Program-made: the position numbers and the translations under genes | From: Planctomycetota bacterium | Lineage (GTDB): Bacteria; Planctomycetota; Phycisphaerae; Sedimentisphaerales; Anaerobacaceae | Direction: 5' to 3' | Assembly: GCA_026386835.1 (NCBI GenBank) | Contig: JAPLMV010000031.1 | Location: 1 to 6,459 of the forward strand | Length of the DNA: 6,459 nucleotides | Part shown: positions 4,900 through 6,459 of the stretch, one piece after another | Numbering within the stretch: position 1 is the first letter of the stretch | Layout: every line of letters begins with the position of its first letter | The notes under the pieces: model-generated | Seen by the model: only the letters and a program-made list of their open reading frames with translations | The model's database searches: none | What the model was told of the DNA's origin: nothing

Positions 4900-5778
4900 G
4901 TGGAACAGGCAATAGCAAAGGCAGGAGCGCTGATTGAGGCGATGGAATATATCCGCAGGTTTCACGACAAAATCGTGGTCGTAAAATTAGGCGGCAGCGT
5001 TCTCGACGATATGGCTCTGCAGAAAAAACTGCTGACCGATATCGCCTTTATGGCAACCGTTGGGATAAGGCCGATTATCGTTCATGGCGGCGGAAAGGCC
5101 ATTACAAAGGCGATGAACGATGCGGGTCTGGAGCCGGTCTGGGTGCAGGGAAGGCGTTATACCGACGAGCGGACTTTAACCATAGCGGAATATACGCTTG
5201 TGCACAAGACTAATACGCCGATTTGCGATATGCTCAGGGAACTCGGCTGCGATTCGATGGGACTCCATTCATTGAGCAGTTGCGTGCTGACCGGCGAGAC
5301 GCTGAGACTTCAGGGTGAGAACGGCAGGAAAATAGACCTCGGACTTGTCGGACAGGTTACCGAGGTGAACGGCCAACTTCTAAAAACGCTTTGTGCCGCC
5401 GAAACAATACCTGTTATTGCGCCGATAGCAAAAGATAAGGCAGGCGGAAGATTAAATGTGAACGCCGACACAGCGGCAGGCAAGGTCGCTGCGGCGGTGC
5501 AGGCGGAAAAGCTGGTTATGGTAAGCGATACGCACGGAATACTGACGGATATGAAAAACCCCCAAAGCCGAGTCTCCAGTCTCGATGAAAATCAGATTAA
5601 GGAAATGATTAGCGCAGGTATTATCACCGATGCGATGTTTCCGAAGGTCGAGGCGTGCCTGACGGCGCTGGATGCAGGCGTGAAGAAGGCACATATCATC
5701 GACGGCAGAATCGAGCATTCCCTGCTGCTGGAAATTTATACCGATAAGGGAATTGGAACACAGATAATTAAAAACTAA
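4900..5778 (+). CDS. argB: Acetylglutamate kinase ArgB
   Basis: Phosphorylates N-acetyl-L-glutamate, the second step of ornithine/arginine synthesis, in the cytoplasm. The 292-residue length and motif order fit the amino-acid kinase family: VVVKLGGS 26-33 (ATP-site K29), VHGGG 61-65, GRRYTDERT 84-92 for the acetylglutamate pocket, NVNAD 186-190 with D190, and PKVEA 248-252 with K249. The end, KKAHIIDGRIEHSLLLEIYTDKGIGTQI, is classic. An N-terminal helix (ALIEAMEYIRRF, 10-21) precedes the kinase fold. This extension is typical of hexameric arginine-inhibited enzymes, so feedback inhibition by arginine is likely. Two motifs are unusual: GGGKAIT in place of GGGPxI(N/S), and MGLHSLSSC in place of the common (V/A)G(L/I)(S/C)GxD. 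I attribute both to lineage divergence, since neighbour argD supports the assignment. Start is GTG; argD follows 22 bases after the stop. Confidence 0.95.
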   Translation: MEQAIAKAGALIEAMEYIRRFHDKIVVVKLGGSVLDDMALQKKLLTDIAFMATVGIRPIIVHGGGKAITKAMNDAGLEPVWVQGRRYTDERTLTIAEYTLVHKTNTPICDMLRELGCDSMGLHSLSSCVLTGETLRLQGENGRKIDLGLVGQVTEVNGQLLKTLCAAETIPVIAPIAKDKAGGRLNVNADTAAGKVAAAVQAEKLVMVSDTHGILTDMKNPQSRVSSLDENQIKEMISAGIITDAMFPKVEACLTALDAGVKKAHIIDGRIEHSLLLEIYTDKGIGTQIIKN

Positions 5779-5800
5779 ATTCAGTATTGGAACAAAAAAT

Positions 5801-6459
5801 ATGACAACACAGGAAACGATAGAGCTATACAACAAATACGTTATTGCCAATTACACCAAGCTGCCGCGTGTAATCATCAAAGGACAGGGCAGTTTTCTAT
5901 TCGACGCCGACGGCAACAAGATACTGGATATGTTCCCCGGCTGGGCGGTCAGCGGCATAGGCCACTGCCATCCCAAGGTCGTCGAGGCGATACGCAAACA
6001 GGCAGGCGAGTTGTTACACATTGACAATACGTTCTATTCGGAACCGCAGGCCAAACTGGCGGAGCTTCTAAGTAAACGTGCTTTCGGCGGGAAGACCTTT
6101 TTCTGTAACAGCGGCGCCGAGGCCAACGAAGCGGCCTTGAAGCTTGCACGTCTGCACACATCAAAACAGAAGAAATATAAATTTATTACCGCTGAAGGGA
6201 GCTTTCACGGCAGGACTTTTGCGACCGTTACTGCTACCGCACAGCCGAAATATCACGAGGGTTTTCTGCCTTTGCTGCCTGGCTTTATGTATGTGCCGTT
6301 TAACGATATCAAGGCACTGGAAGCAACGTTCAGCGATGAGGTCGCAGCAGTTATGATTGAGCCGATACAGGGCGAGGGCGGCATTAATGTCGCAACGGAA
6401 GAATATCTTCAGGCAATACGCGAACTTTGTGATAAGAATGGTGCCGTAATGATATTGGA
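5801..6459 (+). CDS. argD: Acetylornithine aminotransferase ArgD (5' part, cut by window edge)
   Basis: A class III, PLP-dependent aminotransferase that exchanges the amino group between glutamate and N-acetylglutamate semialdehyde, the fourth arginine step. The frame is open for 219 codons to the window end, about half the usual 400 residues. Motifs seen are a GQGSFLFDADGNKILD opening (28-43), GWAVSGIGHCHPKV (47-60), the PLP-phosphate loop SGAEANE (104-110), FHGRT (135-139) and EPIQGEGG (187-194). The window stops just before the expected LDE(V/I)Q motif and the PLP-binding lysine, so catalysis cannot be checked. ATG at 5801 is preceded by a weak GGAA 8 bases upstream. It follows argB by 22 bases on the same strand and is surely cotranscribed. 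Related class III enzymes act on other omega-amino donors, but the argB context makes ArgD by far the best call. Confidence 0.93.
   Translation, partial: MTTQETIELYNKYVIANYTKLPRVIIKGQGSFLFDADGNKILDMFPGWAVSGIGHCHPKVVEAIRKQAGELLHIDNTFYSEPQAKLAELLSKRAFGGKTFFCNSGAEANEAALKLARLHTSKQKKYKFITAEGSFHGRTFATVTATAQPKYHEGFLPLLPGFMYVPFNDIKALEATFSDEVAAVMIEPIQGEGGINVATEEYLQAIRELCDKNGAVMIL

Noticed and set aside
5452..5850. A 132-codon minus-strand frame.
   Set aside because: It is antisense to the 3' end of argB and the start of argD, with no supporting signal.

Overview
The window looks like ordinary chromosomal DNA from a bacterium. Small features suggest the Planctomycetota, perhaps a Phycisphaerae/Sedimentisphaerales relative. 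These are a short ECF sigma factor overlapping a large single-pass membrane protein with an N-terminal cytoplasmic tail and a LolA-like outer part, and intergenic spaces filled with palindromic dispersed repeats of a kind common in that group. No rRNA or marker gene is present, so this placement is inference.

Layout from left to right. A membrane methyltransferase of the isoprenylcysteine carboxyl methyltransferase (ICMT/PEMT) family (44-760, +) converges on ftsY (768-1691, -), the signal recognition particle receptor GTPase. Next is a 361-base gene-free stretch (1704-2064) holding two unrelated palindromic repeat elements and a strong minus-strand terminator. That terminator closes a minus-strand pair: an ECF sigma factor (3261-3806) overlapping by 4 bases a membrane protein (2065-3264) that is a candidate anti-sigma factor or sensor. 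A second gene-free stretch (3807-4125) holds the presumed sigma promoter region and a second copy of the first repeat. Then comes a lipoprotein-type methionine sulfoxide reductase A (4126-4764, -). It is divergent from an arginine biosynthesis operon, argB (4900-5778, +) followed by argD (5801 to the window edge, +), which has a good sigma-70-type promoter at 4831-4859.

Functionally, argB and argD encode steps 2 and 4 of ornithine/arginine synthesis. The long N-terminal helix of ArgB suggests the arginine-inhibited class. The sigma/membrane protein pair probably forms an envelope-responsive regulatory unit with unknown targets. FtsY is housekeeping. MsrA looks like an exported, membrane-anchored repair enzyme. 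The least explained material is the repeats. Two copies of a roughly 150-base element are built from 10-base units in inverted arms around a GAAA-loop hairpin, and one copy has an extra hairpin swapped into its left arm.
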